A DNA stretch of 64,000 nt. Origin: Geodermatophilus sabuli. GTDB taxonomy: Bacteria; Actinomycetota; Actinomycetes; Mycobacteriales; Geodermatophilaceae. This document shows, piece by piece, positions 43,388-52,275 of the stretch. The stretch is from contig NZ_JAAGWF010000002.1 of assembly GCF_010686765.1 (NCBI RefSeq), forward strand, positions 62,001-126,000, given 5' to 3'. Under the pieces are notes generated by a model that was given only the letters and a program-made list of their open reading frames with translations, was not told where the DNA came from and did no database searches. The number at the start of each line of letters is the position of its first letter. Positions within the stretch are counted from its first letter, which is position 1. The translations under genes and the position numbers were made by a program.

Positions 43388-44413
43388 ATGATGCGCGACC
43401 CCAGGCACGGCAGGTCCAAGCCGGCGGCGGCCGTAGTGCTCACCGCGAGCGTCTCCCTGGTGCTGGCCGCCTGCGGTGGCAGCGACGAGCCCGAGACACC
43501 GGCCGCAAGCGGCTCGTCGAGTTCGGCCGCGGCCGAGCCGGTCACGGTCGAGGTCGGCGTCATCCCGGTCATCGACGTGGCCGTGCTCTACCTCGGCCAG
43601 GAGCAGGGCTTCTTCGAGGACCGCGGGATCACCCTGAACTTCAACACGGGCCAGGGCGGGGCCGCCCTCGTCCCCTCCGTGGTGAGCGGCGACTACCAGT
43701 TCGCGTTCAGCAACGTCATCTCGGTGATGCAGGCCCGCGAGCAGGGCCTCCCGCTGCAGGTCATCGCGCCCGCCGCGTCGAGCACGGGTAACCCGGACTT
43801 CGGCATCAACTCGATCATGGTGATCGACCCGGCCATCCAGGACGCCGGGGACCTCGTCGGCCGCCGCGTCGGCGTCAACACGCTGAACAACCTCTCCGAG
43901 GTCGTGCTGAAGGTGTCGGTCGAGGCCGCGGGCGGGGACCCCGAGGGCGTGCAGCTCGTCGAGCTGTCCTTCCCCGACCAGGTGACCGCCCTGTCCTCGG
44001 GCGACATCGACGCGTTCGTCTGCGCCGAGCCGTTCTGCAGCATCGCCGAGGACGCCGGTGCCCGGGTCATCGCCAACCCCTACGACGACCTGGCGCCCGG
44101 CGAGCAGATCGCGTCGTCGGCGTACTTCTCGACGGAGCAGGCGATCAACGAGGACCCCGACCTCTTCGCGCGGCTGCAGGAGGCCATCGCGGAGTCCCAG
44201 GAGTTCGCCCAGGAGAACCCCGACGAGATCCGCGCCCAGCTGCCCAACTTCACCACGCTGGACCCCGCGCTGATCGAGACGCTGCGCCTGCCGCAGTTCA
44301 ACGGGACGCTCCAGCCAGAAGAGCTGCAGGGTCTGGCCGACGCCTCGGTGAAGTACGGGATCCTGACCGAGGAGCCGGTCCTGGACGAGGTCGTCTGGAC
44401 GCCGGACGACTAG
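43388..44413 (+). CDS. ABC transporter substrate-binding lipoprotein (NMT1/TauA-like), orphan
   Basis: 341 residues. A lipoprotein signal ends in LAAC (lipid-modified Cys at about 29), then a Ser/Ala linker and a type II periplasmic binding fold (about 50-335) with VIPVIDVAVLYLGQEQGFFEDRGI and GRRVGVNTLNN, as in SBPs for taurine, nitrate, aromatic carboxylates or thiamine precursors. No permease or ATPase gene is adjacent, so it must borrow a transporter or act as a sensor. A terminator hairpin follows. ATG 43388; a second ATG follows immediately. Confidence 0.87.
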   Translation: MMRDPRHGRSKPAAAVVLTASVSLVLAACGGSDEPETPAASGSSSSAAAEPVTVEVGVIPVIDVAVLYLGQEQGFFEDRGITLNFNTGQGGAALVPSVVSGDYQFAFSNVISVMQAREQGLPLQVIAPAASSTGNPDFGINSIMVIDPAIQDAGDLVGRRVGVNTLNNLSEVVLKVSVEAAGGDPEGVQLVELSFPDQVTALSSGDIDAFVCAEPFCSIAEDAGARVIANPYDDLAPGEQIASSAYFSTEQAINEDPDLFARLQEAIAESQEFAQENPDEIRAQLPNFTTLDPALIETLRLPQFNGTLQPEELQGLADASVKYGILTEEPVLDEVVWTPDD

Positions 44414-44422
44414 ACGCCGGCA

Positions 44423-44450
44423 GGGGCGGCCCGGACTCCCGGGCCGCCCC
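44423..44450 (+). terminator. Hairpin terminator after the ABC lipoprotein gene
   Basis: A perfect 12-bp stem (GGGGCGGCCCGG with its complement) and a 4-base loop lie 10 bases past the stop and upstream of the BVMO operon. Confidence 0.7.
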
Positions 44451-44490
44451 TCGCGCGTCGTCCCACCGATTCCCGGACCGAGGAGACCCC

Positions 44491-46116
44491 GTGCCCACCG
44501 ACGACCGCCCCGAGTACGACGTCGTGATCGTCGGCGCCGGCCTCGCCGGGCTCTACATGCTGCACCGCGTCCGCGGCCTGGGCCTGAGCGTCCGGGTCTA
44601 CGAGGCCGGCGACGGCGTCGGCGGCACCTGGTACTGGAACCGCTACCCCGGTGCCCGGTGCGACGTGCCGAGCCTGGAGTACTCCTACTCCTTCGACCCC
44701 CAGCTCGAGCAGGAGTGGGAGTGGTCGGAGCGCTACGCGACGCAGCCGGAGATCCTGCGCTACATCGAGCACGTCGCCGACCGGTACGACCTCCGCCGGG
44801 ACATCACCCTCGGCACCCGCGTCGAGTCCGTCATCCGGGACGACGAGGCCAACCGCTGGGCGGTGACCACCGACGCGGGGGAGGAGGTCTGGGCCACCTT
44901 CGTCATCACCGCGGCCGGCTGCCTGTCGGCCCCGAAGCCGCCGGAGATCGGCGGCCTGGACTCCTTCGCCGGCACCCTGGTCTCGACCAGCGCCTGGCCG
45001 GCCGACGGCGTGGACCTGGCCGGCAAGCGCGTCGGCGTCATCGGCACCGGCTCGTCGGGCATCCAGTCGATCCCGCTGATCGCCGAGCAGGCGGCGTCGC
45101 TGACGGTCTTCCAGCGCACGCCCAACTACAGCCTCCCGGCCCACAACGCGCCGCTCGACCCCGCCGTCCAGCGGGACTGGAAGGCCCGGTACCGCGAGCA
45201 CCGCGCGGCGGTGCTGCAGGCCCGCACCGGCATCCTCGTCGAGCGCGGCACCCGGTCGGCCCTCGAGGTCGACCCCGACGAGCGCAGCGCGCGGTACGCC
45301 CAGTGCTGGGACTCCGGGCTGTTCGCCTGCATCCCGGCGTCCTACACCGACATCATCACCGACCTCGACGCCAACGAGACCGCCGCGGAGTTCGTCCGCG
45401 GCCGGATCCGGGAGATCGTCCGCGACCCCGACGTCGCCGAGGCGCTGACCCCGCGCGGGTACCCGTTCGGCACGAAGCGGATCTGCCTGGACACCGGGTA
45501 CTACGACACGTTCAACCAGGAGCACGTGACGCTGGTCGACCTGCGGCGGACGCCGCTGGTGGCGGTCACCCCCGAGGGGGTGCAGACCACCGAGGAGGAG
45601 TTCGGGCTCGACGTCCTCGTCCTGGCCACCGGCTTCGACGCCGTCACCGGCCCGCTGCTGCGGATGGACATCCGCGGCCGGGACGGTGTGCACCTGCGCG
45701 ACGCCTGGGCCGGCGGGCCGCACAGCTACCTCGGCCTCCAGGTCGCCGGCTTCCCGAACCTGTTCACCATCACCGGGCCGGGCAGCCCCTCGGTGGTCAG
45801 CAACGTCGTCGTCTCCATCGAGCAGCACGTCGACTGGATCGCCGAGTGCCTGCGGTACCTGCGCGAGCACGGCGTCGCGGCGATCGAGCCCGACGCCGAC
45901 GCCGAGGCGGCCTGGGCGCAGCACGTGCACGACGTGGCCGCGGCGACGCTGTACCCGCAGGCGCCGTCGTGGTTCGTCGGGGCCAACGTGCCCGGCAAGC
46001 CGCGGGTGTTCATGCCCTACCTGGGCGGGGTGCCGGCCTACCGACAGAAGTGCGCGGAGGTGGTCGAGGCCGGGTACGAGGGCTTCGTGCTCCACCGGCC
46101 GGCGGTGCACGCGTGA
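44491..46116 (+). CDS. Flavin-dependent monooxygenase, Baeyer-Villiger type (altered fingerprint)
   Basis: 541 residues. FAD site VIVGAGLAGLYMLHRV; GGTWYWNRYPGARCDVPSLEYSY is strongly typical of type I Baeyer-Villiger monooxygenases; the NADPH site is VGVIGTGSSGIQ. The FxGxxxHxxxW fingerprint reads FAGTLVSTSAW (159-169), so its His is Ser165. ATG-like start is GTG 44491 after GGAGACC. It overlaps the P450 gene by four bases, forming a BVMO-P450-MarR operon. Expected reaction is NADPH/O2-dependent oxygen insertion next to a ketone, or another flavin oxygenation given the altered motif. Confidence 0.88.
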   Translation: MPTDDRPEYDVVIVGAGLAGLYMLHRVRGLGLSVRVYEAGDGVGGTWYWNRYPGARCDVPSLEYSYSFDPQLEQEWEWSERYATQPEILRYIEHVADRYDLRRDITLGTRVESVIRDDEANRWAVTTDAGEEVWATFVITAAGCLSAPKPPEIGGLDSFAGTLVSTSAWPADGVDLAGKRVGVIGTGSSGIQSIPLIAEQAASLTVFQRTPNYSLPAHNAPLDPAVQRDWKARYREHRAAVLQARTGILVERGTRSALEVDPDERSARYAQCWDSGLFACIPASYTDIITDLDANETAAEFVRGRIREIVRDPDVAEALTPRGYPFGTKRICLDTGYYDTFNQEHVTLVDLRRTPLVAVTPEGVQTTEEEFGLDVLVLATGFDAVTGPLLRMDIRGRDGVHLRDAWAGGPHSYLGLQVAGFPNLFTITGPGSPSVVSNVVVSIEQHVDWIAECLRYLREHGVAAIEPDADAEAAWAQHVHDVAAATLYPQAPSWFVGANVPGKPRVFMPYLGGVPAYRQKCAEVVEAGYEGFVLHRPAVHA

Positions 46117-47324
46117 GCATCCCCGACCTCGACGTGGTCGCCACCGCGCCCGACAGCGACCTCGACCCGTTCTCCGAGGAGAGCCTCGCCGACCCGGTGC
46201 CGTGGCAGACGGCGCTGCGCGAGCAGGCCCCGGTGGTCCGGCTGACCCGCTACGGCGCCTACGTGCTCACCCGGCACGCCGACGTCAAGGCCGCCCTCCG
46301 CAACTGGGCGGAGTTCGAGTCCGGCGCCGGCACGGGGCTGCAGAACTACCGCACCGAGCCGCCGTGGCGCCCCCGGAGCCTGCTGCTCGAGACCGATCCG
46401 CCGGAGCACACCCACTACCGGGGCGCGGTCAACCCGCTGCTCCTGCCCAAGGCGCTGGCCGGCCTGCGACCCCGGCTCGACGCCGCCGCGCACGGGCTGC
46501 TGGACCGGCTGCTGCCCCTGCGCGACGTCGACGCCGTGGCCGACCTCGCCGAGCCCTACGTCGTCGAGGTCTTCGGGGACGCCGTCGGGCTCCCGGCGGA
46601 GGGGCGCGAACACCTGCTGCCCTACGGCCACGGCATCTTCAACAGCTTCGGCCCGCTCAACGACCTGTTCCGCCGGACGCAGGCCGCGGCCGCCCCCGCG
46701 ACCGAGTGGGTGCTGGCGAAGTGCCGCCGGGAGGAGCTGTCCGACGACGGCCTGGGCGCGGCGGTCTGGGCCCTCACCGACGACGGCACGGTCACCGAGC
46801 AGGAGGCACCCGTCCTGGTCCGCTCGCTGCTCGGCGCCGGCCTGGACTCGACGGTCACCGGCATCGCCGCCGCCGTCCAGTGCCTGGCCGCCAACCCCGC
46901 CGAGTGGGAGCTGCTGCGCGCCGACCCGGGGCTGGCCCGGCACGCGTTCGAGGAGGTCCTGCGCTACGAGTCGCCGGTGCAGAACATCTTCCGGACGACG
47001 ACCCAGGACGTCGTGGTGTCCGGCACCGGCATCCCCGCGGGGCAGAAGGTGATGCTGCTGCTGGCCGCGGCCAACGCCGACCCCCGGCAGTACGACGACC
47101 CCCTGGCCTTCCGCGTCCAGCGGCGCGGGCACGGCCAGCTGGACCTGGGCCTGGGCATCCACCAGTGCATCGGCATGCACCTGGCCCGCATGGAGGGCGA
47201 GGCGGTGCTGCGGTCGCTGGCCGAACGGGTCGGCGAGCTGCGGCTCCGCGGTGCGGGCCGGCGGAAGCTGAACAACTCGCTGCGCGGCTGGGCCAGCGTG
47301 CCGGTCACCCTGGACCCCGCGTGA
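46113..47324 (+). CDS. Cytochrome P450, CYP199-like
   Basis: 403 residues. Heme-binding region LGLGIHQCIGMHLARMEGE, I-helix LLGAGLDSTVTG, K-helix EVLR, and ETDPPEHTHYRG. Several segments closely follow Rhodopseudomonas CYP199A enzymes (EPPWRPRSLLLETDPPEH, GREHLLPYG with IFNSFGP, and KLNNSLRGWASVPV near the end), which O-demethylate or oxidise para-substituted benzoates. A carboxylated aromatic substrate is therefore plausible. No ferredoxin or ferredoxin reductase is adjacent, so electrons must come from elsewhere. GTG 46113 overlaps the BVMO stop; its own stop overlaps the MarR start. Confidence 0.9.
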   Translation: MSIPDLDVVATAPDSDLDPFSEESLADPVPWQTALREQAPVVRLTRYGAYVLTRHADVKAALRNWAEFESGAGTGLQNYRTEPPWRPRSLLLETDPPEHTHYRGAVNPLLLPKALAGLRPRLDAAAHGLLDRLLPLRDVDAVADLAEPYVVEVFGDAVGLPAEGREHLLPYGHGIFNSFGPLNDLFRRTQAAAAPATEWVLAKCRREELSDDGLGAAVWALTDDGTVTEQEAPVLVRSLLGAGLDSTVTGIAAAVQCLAANPAEWELLRADPGLARHAFEEVLRYESPVQNIFRTTTQDVVVSGTGIPAGQKVMLLLAAANADPRQYDDPLAFRVQRRGHGQLDLGLGIHQCIGMHLARMEGEAVLRSLAERVGELRLRGAGRRKLNNSLRGWASVPVTLDPA

Positions 47325-47899
47325 GCGCCGTCCCGGGGGTGCCGGAGCCGGCCGGGCCCGTGCGCCGCCGCCCGATCACGCCGCGCATCGACCGCGACCG
47401 GTACGCGCCCTACTACCTCACCGTCATCGCCAACGCGATCTCCTCGTCGGCCTCCCAGGTGTACCTGCGCGAGTTCGGGATCGGGGTCAACGACTGGCGG
47501 GTGGTCTCCCACCTGGGCATGGACCCCGGCTGCACGGCGCAGGTGCTCAGCAACGTGCTCCGCGTGGACAAGTCGGTGGTCAGCCGCAGCGTCAAGACGC
47601 TGGTGGACCGGGGACTGGTGGCCGTGGAGACCACGCCGGGGTTCCGCCGTCTCTACCTCACCGGGCGGGGCGCCCAGCTGCACAAGGACATGGTGCCGGT
47701 CGCCCTGCAGCGGGAGCGGCTGCTGCTGGCGGGGCTGGACACCGACGAGGTGGAGCAGCTGCTGGGGCTGCTCCGGCGGCTGCACGCCAACCTGCCCGCG
47801 CTGGTCGCCTACGACCCACGCCGGCCGGCGGAGGGCCGGGACGGCGATCCCGATCCGGCCGGCGAGCGGCACGCCGGGAGTCTCTCCCCGGCGAGGTGA
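47321..47899 (+). CDS. MarR family regulator of the BVMO-P450 operon
   Basis: 192 residues with a MarR winged helix (about 35-165): FGIGVNDWRVVSHLGMDPGCTAQVLSNVLRVDKSVVSRSVKTLVDRGLVAVE, a wing with RRLYLTGRG, and a dimerising C-terminal helix. It overlaps the P450 stop by four bases, so it is made with the enzymes and probably autoregulates them, releasing DNA on binding a phenolic or aromatic acid. It resembles the MarR protein at 57567, with the shared NDWRV motif. Disordered tail of about 25 residues. Confidence 0.88.
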   Translation: MSAVPGVPEPAGPVRRRPITPRIDRDRYAPYYLTVIANAISSSASQVYLREFGIGVNDWRVVSHLGMDPGCTAQVLSNVLRVDKSVVSRSVKTLVDRGLVAVETTPGFRRLYLTGRGAQLHKDMVPVALQRERLLLAGLDTDEVEQLLGLLRRLHANLPALVAYDPRRPAEGRDGDPDPAGERHAGSLSPAR

Positions 47900-48015
47900 C
47901 CCGGCCGCGCGCCCTGCCCGGTGCGGGGGCCGCGGATCGTCGAGAGGCCGGTCAGCACGCCGCCGGCGGTCGCGGTGCCAGAATGCACCGACGTCCGACG
48001 ACGAGAGGGCCGCCC

Positions 48016-48711
48016 GTGACCGAGCAGAGCGGCCAGCGCCTGTCCGGGACCGTGAGCGTCCTCGACACCCTGCGCGGCGCGATCGTGCGCGGCGAGCTCC
48101 ACCCCGGCGAACGGCTGGTCGAGAACGACCTGGCGCGCCGGTACGGCACCTCCCGTGGCGCGGTCCGCGAGGCCCTGGTCCTGCTGGACAACGAGGGGCT
48201 GGTCTCGCGGGAGCGCAACCGCGGCGCCTCGGTGCGCCCGGTGTCGCTCGAGGAGGCCATCGAGATCACCGAGGTGCGCGCGGCCCTCGAGGGCCTGTGC
48301 GCGGCGCGGGCCGCCGGAGCCGCCACCCGCGCCGAGCGCGCCGGCCTGCGGGCCATCGGCCGGGACATGGCCGCGGCGGTCGAGGCCGGCGACGTGCTGG
48401 GCTACAGCGCCACCAACCAGCGGGTGCACGCGCGGATCCGTGAGCTGGCCGCCCAGCACACGGTGGCGGCGATCCTCGACCGGCTGCGGTTCCAGAGCGT
48501 CCGCTACCAGTTCCAGGTCGCCCTCCTGCCGGGCCGGCCGGGCCAGGGGCTGCGCGAGCACCTCGCGGTCATCGAGGCGGTGGCCGCCGGGAACGCCGAC
48601 GCGGCCGAGCAGGCCATGCGCGCGCACCTGCAGAGCGTCATCGGCGTCCTCCGCACGCTCGCCGCCGGTGCTCCGCCCGCCGTCCCCGTGGTCCCGGTCG
48701 CCGTCGGCTGA
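48016..48711 (+). CDS. GntR family regulator, FadR/FCD subfamily
   Basis: 231 residues. N-terminal winged helix (about 12-80: AIVRGELHPGERLVENDLARRYGTSRGAVREALVLLDNEGLV) and an all-helical FCD ligand domain (about 90-220) with EVRAALEGLCAARAA and a metal-type His in QRVHARI and REHLAVIEA. FCD regulators respond to acyl or carboxylate metabolites. It may control nearby dehydrogenases through the TGTCRAC-N6-GTYGACA sites at 50758 and 53422, which is inference. GTG 48016 after a GAGAGGG site. It converges with the SDR gene at 48722. Confidence 0.88.
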   Translation: MTEQSGQRLSGTVSVLDTLRGAIVRGELHPGERLVENDLARRYGTSRGAVREALVLLDNEGLVSRERNRGASVRPVSLEEAIEITEVRAALEGLCAARAAGAATRAERAGLRAIGRDMAAAVEAGDVLGYSATNQRVHARIRELAAQHTVAAILDRLRFQSVRYQFQVALLPGRPGQGLREHLAVIEAVAAGNADAAEQAMRAHLQSVIGVLRTLAAGAPPAVPVVPVAVG

Positions 48712-48721
48712 GCCCCGGGGA

Positions 48722-49585
48722 CTACCGGCGGGCTCCCGGGAGGGGGCGGGCCGGCCCACCGACGGCGCCGGCCAGGATGGCCTCGGTGCGCGCCGACACG
48801 AGGTGGTCCCAGTCGTGGTCGGTGAGCAGGTAGCGGGCGTCGCGTCGCACCGCGTCGACGAGCAGGTCGGCCACCTCCGACGGCGGCATGCCCTCCGACA
48901 GCGCCGCGTGCATCTGCTCGCGCAGCTGCGCACCCTCGCGGGCGCCCTCGGTCTCGACCTCGTTGCGGAGGTCCTCGGGCCGGTTGCGGCTGCCGTGGAA
49001 CAGGTTGGTCGCGATGATCCCCGGGCAGAGCGCGGTGACGCCGACGGAGGCGCCCCGCGCGGCGAGGTCCGAGGCCAGCACCTCGGTCAGGGCGAGCACC
49101 GCCTGCTTGGTGATCCCGTACATGTTCGACGCGCTCACCACCGACGTCATCGAGCAGGTGTTGACCACGTGCGCCGGCTCCCCGTGCGCCAGCATGCCCG
49201 GCAGGAACGCCCGGATGCCGTGGACGACGCTCCAGTAGTTCACGTCGAAGGTCCACGACCAGTCCTTGTCGGTGGCCTCCCAGATGGCGCCGTCCAGGTA
49301 GCCCTCGACCCCAGCGTTGTTGCACAGGAGGTGGACGGCGCCGAAGCGGTCGGTCGCGGCCCGGGCCAGCGCGGTCACCGCGGCGGGGTCGGAGACGTCG
49401 GTGCGGACGCCGAGCGCCTGCGTGCCGGCGTCGGACAGCTCGGCCACGGTGCGGTCCAGCGCGTCCTGCTGGATGTCGGCGGCCACCACGTGCATGCCCT
49501 CGGCGGCGAAGCGGAGGGCGAAGGCCCGGCCCATCCCGCTGCCCGCGCCGGTGACCACGGCCACCCGGCCGGCGAACTGGTCCAC
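48722..49585 (-). CDS. Short-chain dehydrogenase/reductase
   Basis: 287 residues, classical SDR: VVTGAGSGMGRAFALRF cofactor loop with AADI for NAD(H), CNNAGVEG, catalytic Ser in NTCSMTS and Tyr/Lys in MYGITKQAV. Paralogous to the SDR at 42267 in layout and in its long C-terminal region. GTG start at 49585 (VDQFAGRVAV). Just downstream of the minus-strand zinc dehydrogenase (62-base gap), so they probably form one operon. Confidence 0.87.
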   Translation of the reverse strand: MDQFAGRVAVVTGAGSGMGRAFALRFAAEGMHVVAADIQQDALDRTVAELSDAGTQALGVRTDVSDPAAVTALARAATDRFGAVHLLCNNAGVEGYLDGAIWEATDKDWSWTFDVNYWSVVHGIRAFLPGMLAHGEPAHVVNTCSMTSVVSASNMYGITKQAVLALTEVLASDLAARGASVGVTALCPGIIATNLFHGSRNRPEDLRNEVETEGAREGAQLREQMHAALSEGMPPSEVADLLVDAVRRDARYLLTDHDWDHLVSARTEAILAGAVGGPARPLPGARR

Positions 49586-49646
49586 GTCGGTCGTTCCCTT
49601 CGTCAGCGGGGCAGCTCCAGCGGGTGCCGGCGCTGCGGTGGGCGGG

Positions 49647-50654
49647 TCAGGCGCCCGGCAGCGTGAGGACCCGGACCAGCTCGCCAGGCGTGCGCAGGCG
49701 CACGAGGGCGTCCGGCGTGTCGTCGAGTCCGACCCGCTCGGTGATCAGGTCGCCGGCCGCGATGCGGCCGGTCACCACAGCCCGGACGGCGGCGTCGAAC
49801 TGGGGCCGGGCGAAGGCGCAGCTGCCGACCAGGCGCAGTCCGGCGCCGACCAGCCCGACCAGCGGGACGGACGCGGACCCCTCCGCGAGCGCCACCTCCA
49901 CGCAGGTGCCCCCCGAGCCGAGCACCGACAGGGCCTCCTCGACGGCGCCGGGGGCGGCGGAGCACTCCAGCACCGCGTCGAACGGGCGGCCGGTGGCGGC
50001 GACGTGGTCGGCCACGCTGGTCTCCCGGGTGTCGATGACGACGTCGGCTCCCGCCGCGCGCGCGGCGGCGCGCCGGCCGGCCGAGCGCCCGGCCCCGACG
50101 ACGAGGTCCACCCCGGCCGCCTTCAGCGCCATGACGCAGTTGAGCCCGATCGTGCCGACGCCGTAGACGAGGGCGGCGTCGCCCGGACCCACGCCGGCCA
50201 GCTCCACGGCGTGCAGGGCGACCGCCAGCGGCTCGGCGTGCGCGCCGAGCTCCACCGGTACGTCGTCGGGCAGCGCCACCAGCTGGGCGGCGGGGACGGC
50301 GGCGTACTCGGCGAACCCGCCCGGTGCGGTGATGCCGATGTTGGGGAGGCCGGCGCAGCGGAAGGGCAGGCCGCGGCGGCACTCGCGGCACGCGCCGCAG
50401 GAGCCCAGCGGGTCGACCGCGACCGCCTGGCCGACCCGCCACCCGGTGACCCCGGCCCCGATCTCGACCACCCGGCCGCCGAACTCGTGGCCGAGCACCT
50501 GTCCCTCGACCGTGTGGCCGCGCTCGATCGCGTGCACGTCGGAACCGCACAGACCGCAGGCGGCCACCTCGACGACGACCCCGTCGGCCGCCGAGACCGG
50601 ATCGGGCACCTCGGCCACCTCGGTGCCGCCGGGGACGCAGACGACCGCCCTCAC
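49647..50654 (-). CDS. Zinc-dependent medium-chain alcohol dehydrogenase
   Basis: 335 residues. Catalytic zinc ligands Cys in CGLCGSDVHAIE and His-Glu in GHEFGG; structural zinc cysteines in CGACRECRRGLPFRC; Rossmann motif YGVGTIGLNCVMAL. It resembles threonine/sorbitol/2,3-butanediol-type dehydrogenases. The open frame extends to 50735, but GTG 50654 (VRAVVCVPGG) is where family similarity starts. The upstream dyad at 50757-50778 may control it and the divergent dehydrogenase at 50905. Confidence 0.86.
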   Translation of the reverse strand: MRAVVCVPGGTEVAEVPDPVSAADGVVVEVAACGLCGSDVHAIERGHTVEGQVLGHEFGGRVVEIGAGVTGWRVGQAVAVDPLGSCGACRECRRGLPFRCAGLPNIGITAPGGFAEYAAVPAAQLVALPDDVPVELGAHAEPLAVALHAVELAGVGPGDAALVYGVGTIGLNCVMALKAAGVDLVVGAGRSAGRRAAARAAGADVVIDTRETSVADHVAATGRPFDAVLECSAAPGAVEEALSVLGSGGTCVEVALAEGSASVPLVGLVGAGLRLVGSCAFARPQFDAAVRAVVTGRIAAGDLITERVGLDDTPDALVRLRTPGELVRVLTLPGA

Positions 50655-50756
50655 CGGCAGGGGGTCGCTTCGCGCTGCGGCATGGGACAGCTCCCTGGGG
50701 ACCGGCCGGCGACGTCGCCGGGCACCGCGGGGCAACGTAACGACGGCCGGATCGGG

Positions 50757-50778
50757 GTGTCAACGATCCTGTCGACAC
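50757..50778. promoter_or_regulatory. Operator-like dyad in the divergent dehydrogenase promoter
   Basis: GTGTCAAC-GATCCT-GTCGACAC has 8-base arms with one mismatch. Its core TGTCAAC-N6-GTCGACA matches a second site at 53422-53441 with the same 6-base spacer. It lies between the minus-strand zinc dehydrogenase and the plus-strand NDMA-dependent dehydrogenase. Confidence 0.6.
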
Positions 50779-50904
50779 CTTCCGGCAGGCAGATGCCCGT
50801 GCCGCCGCCGGGCCCGTGGGTGTGACCCTCGTCCCACCGCGCTCCGCCCGACGACGCATACTCCGGTGCCGGTGGGACCACATCCCCGATCGAGGAGGTA
50901 CGGC

Positions 50905-52017
50905 GTGAAGACGCAGGCAGCGGTGCTGTGGGAGTACGGCCAGGACTGGCAGGTGGAGGAACTCGAGCTCGACGACCCGCAGCACGGGGAGGTGCTGGTC
51001 AAGCTGACCGCGTCGGGTCTGTGCCACTCCGACGAGCACATCCGGGTCGGCGACCTGCCCATGGCGGGGCTGCCGGTGATCGGCGGCCACGAGGGGGCCG
51101 GGATCGTGGAGAAGGCGGGCCCCGGCGTGACCAAGGTGAAGGAGGGCGACCACGTCGTCCTGAGCTTCATCCCCGCCTGCGGCGACTGCTCGTGGTGCGC
51201 CACCGGGCACCAGAACCTCTGCGACAAGGGCGCCGGGATCAACGTCGGCCTCCAGCAGGACGGCACCGCCCGCCACCACGTCCGTGGTCAGGACGCCCGG
51301 CTGATGTGCATGCTCGGCACGTTCTCCCCGTACACCGTCGTCAACCAGGACTCGGTCGTCCGGATCGAGGACGACATCCCGCTGGACAAGGCCGCGCTCG
51401 TCGGCTGCGGCGTGACCACCGGCTGGGGGACGGCCGTCTACGGCGCCCAGGTCAAGGCCGGGGACACCGTCGTCGTCTTCGGCATCGGCGGCGTCGGGGC
51501 CAACGCGCTGCAGGGCGCCAAGGCGGCCGGGGCGACGCGGATCGTCGCCGTCGACCCGGCGCCCTACAACCGCGAGAAGGCCACCACCTACGGCGCCACC
51601 CACACCTTCGCCACGACGGCCGAGGCGGCCGAGGCGGTCGCCGACCTCACCTGGGGCCGGATGGCGGAGTCGGCGATCATCACCATCGACGTCGTGACGC
51701 CGACGATCATCGCCGACGCGATGTCGGTCGTGGGCAAGCTCGGCCGGGTGGCACTGACGTCGCTGGGCTCGGTCGCGCTCCGCGACATCCAGCTGCCGGT
51801 GTTCGAGCTGACCGCGTGGCAGAAGCAGGTCGTCGGCTGCCTGTTCGGCAACGCCAACCCGCGGGCGGACATCCCGAAGCTGCTCAGCCTCTACCGCCAG
51901 GGCGACCTCGTCCTCGACGAGCTGGTCACCCAGACGTACGCGCTCGACCAGGTCAACGAGGGCTACGACGCCATGCGCCAGCACCGCGCCATCCGCGGGA
52001 TGATCATGTTCGACTGA
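50905..52017 (+). CDS. NDMA-dependent (mycofactocin-associated) alcohol dehydrogenase
   Basis: 370 residues of the zinc MDR family, subgroup of NDMA-dependent nicotinoprotein alcohol dehydrogenases. Catalytic zinc site GLCHSDEH and GGHEGAG; structural zinc CGDCSWCATGHQNLC; Rossmann GIGGVGANALQGAKAAG; C-terminal IRGMIMFD. Such enzymes hold NAD(H) tightly and pass electrons to mycofactocin in vivo; no mft genes are in this window. GTG 50905 follows GAGGAGG. Likely oxidises a primary or secondary alcohol. A homologue follows at 52276. Confidence 0.9.
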   Translation: MKTQAAVLWEYGQDWQVEELELDDPQHGEVLVKLTASGLCHSDEHIRVGDLPMAGLPVIGGHEGAGIVEKAGPGVTKVKEGDHVVLSFIPACGDCSWCATGHQNLCDKGAGINVGLQQDGTARHHVRGQDARLMCMLGTFSPYTVVNQDSVVRIEDDIPLDKAALVGCGVTTGWGTAVYGAQVKAGDTVVVFGIGGVGANALQGAKAAGATRIVAVDPAPYNREKATTYGATHTFATTAEAAEAVADLTWGRMAESAIITIDVVTPTIIADAMSVVGKLGRVALTSLGSVALRDIQLPVFELTAWQKQVVGCLFGNANPRADIPKLLSLYRQGDLVLDELVTQTYALDQVNEGYDAMRQHRAIRGMIMFD

Positions 52018-52040
52018 GCCGGCCGTCCGGCGCCGGCCGA

Positions 52041-52075
52041 GCCCGGCGCCGGGCACCGTCCCCGCGGCGGGGGAC
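52041..52075 (+). terminator. Weak hairpin region after the first NDMA-type dehydrogenase
   Basis: A 14-bp palindrome GCCCGGCGCCGGGC (52041-52054) and a small GTCCCC/GGGGAC stem (52058-52075) follow the stop. Possible terminator or attenuator. Confidence 0.35.
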
Positions 52076-52131
52076 CGAGGCGGCAGTTGACAATGCAACC
52101 GGCCGCGCGGAGGGTGGGACGGCCCGAGCGT

Positions 52132-52147
52132 CGTGATGCCCGTCACG
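52132..52147. promoter_or_regulatory. CRP/GlxR-like site upstream of the second NDMA-type dehydrogenase
   Basis: CGTGA-TGCCCG-TCACG fits GTGA-N6-TCAC with 5-base symmetric arms. TTGACA occurs 40 bases upstream (52087-52092). It is in the 258-base gap before the gene at 52276. Confidence 0.5.
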
Positions 52148-52275
52148 GGCCAGGCGACGCCCCCGGGCGTGCCCACCCCCGCCCGGCTGCCGTCCCGCCG
52201 GGCCGGCGCACCACCTGACCCAGGGTCCGCGCCGTCCGGCGCCGGGACCCCACGCGCACACAGCTGGGAGCTGAC

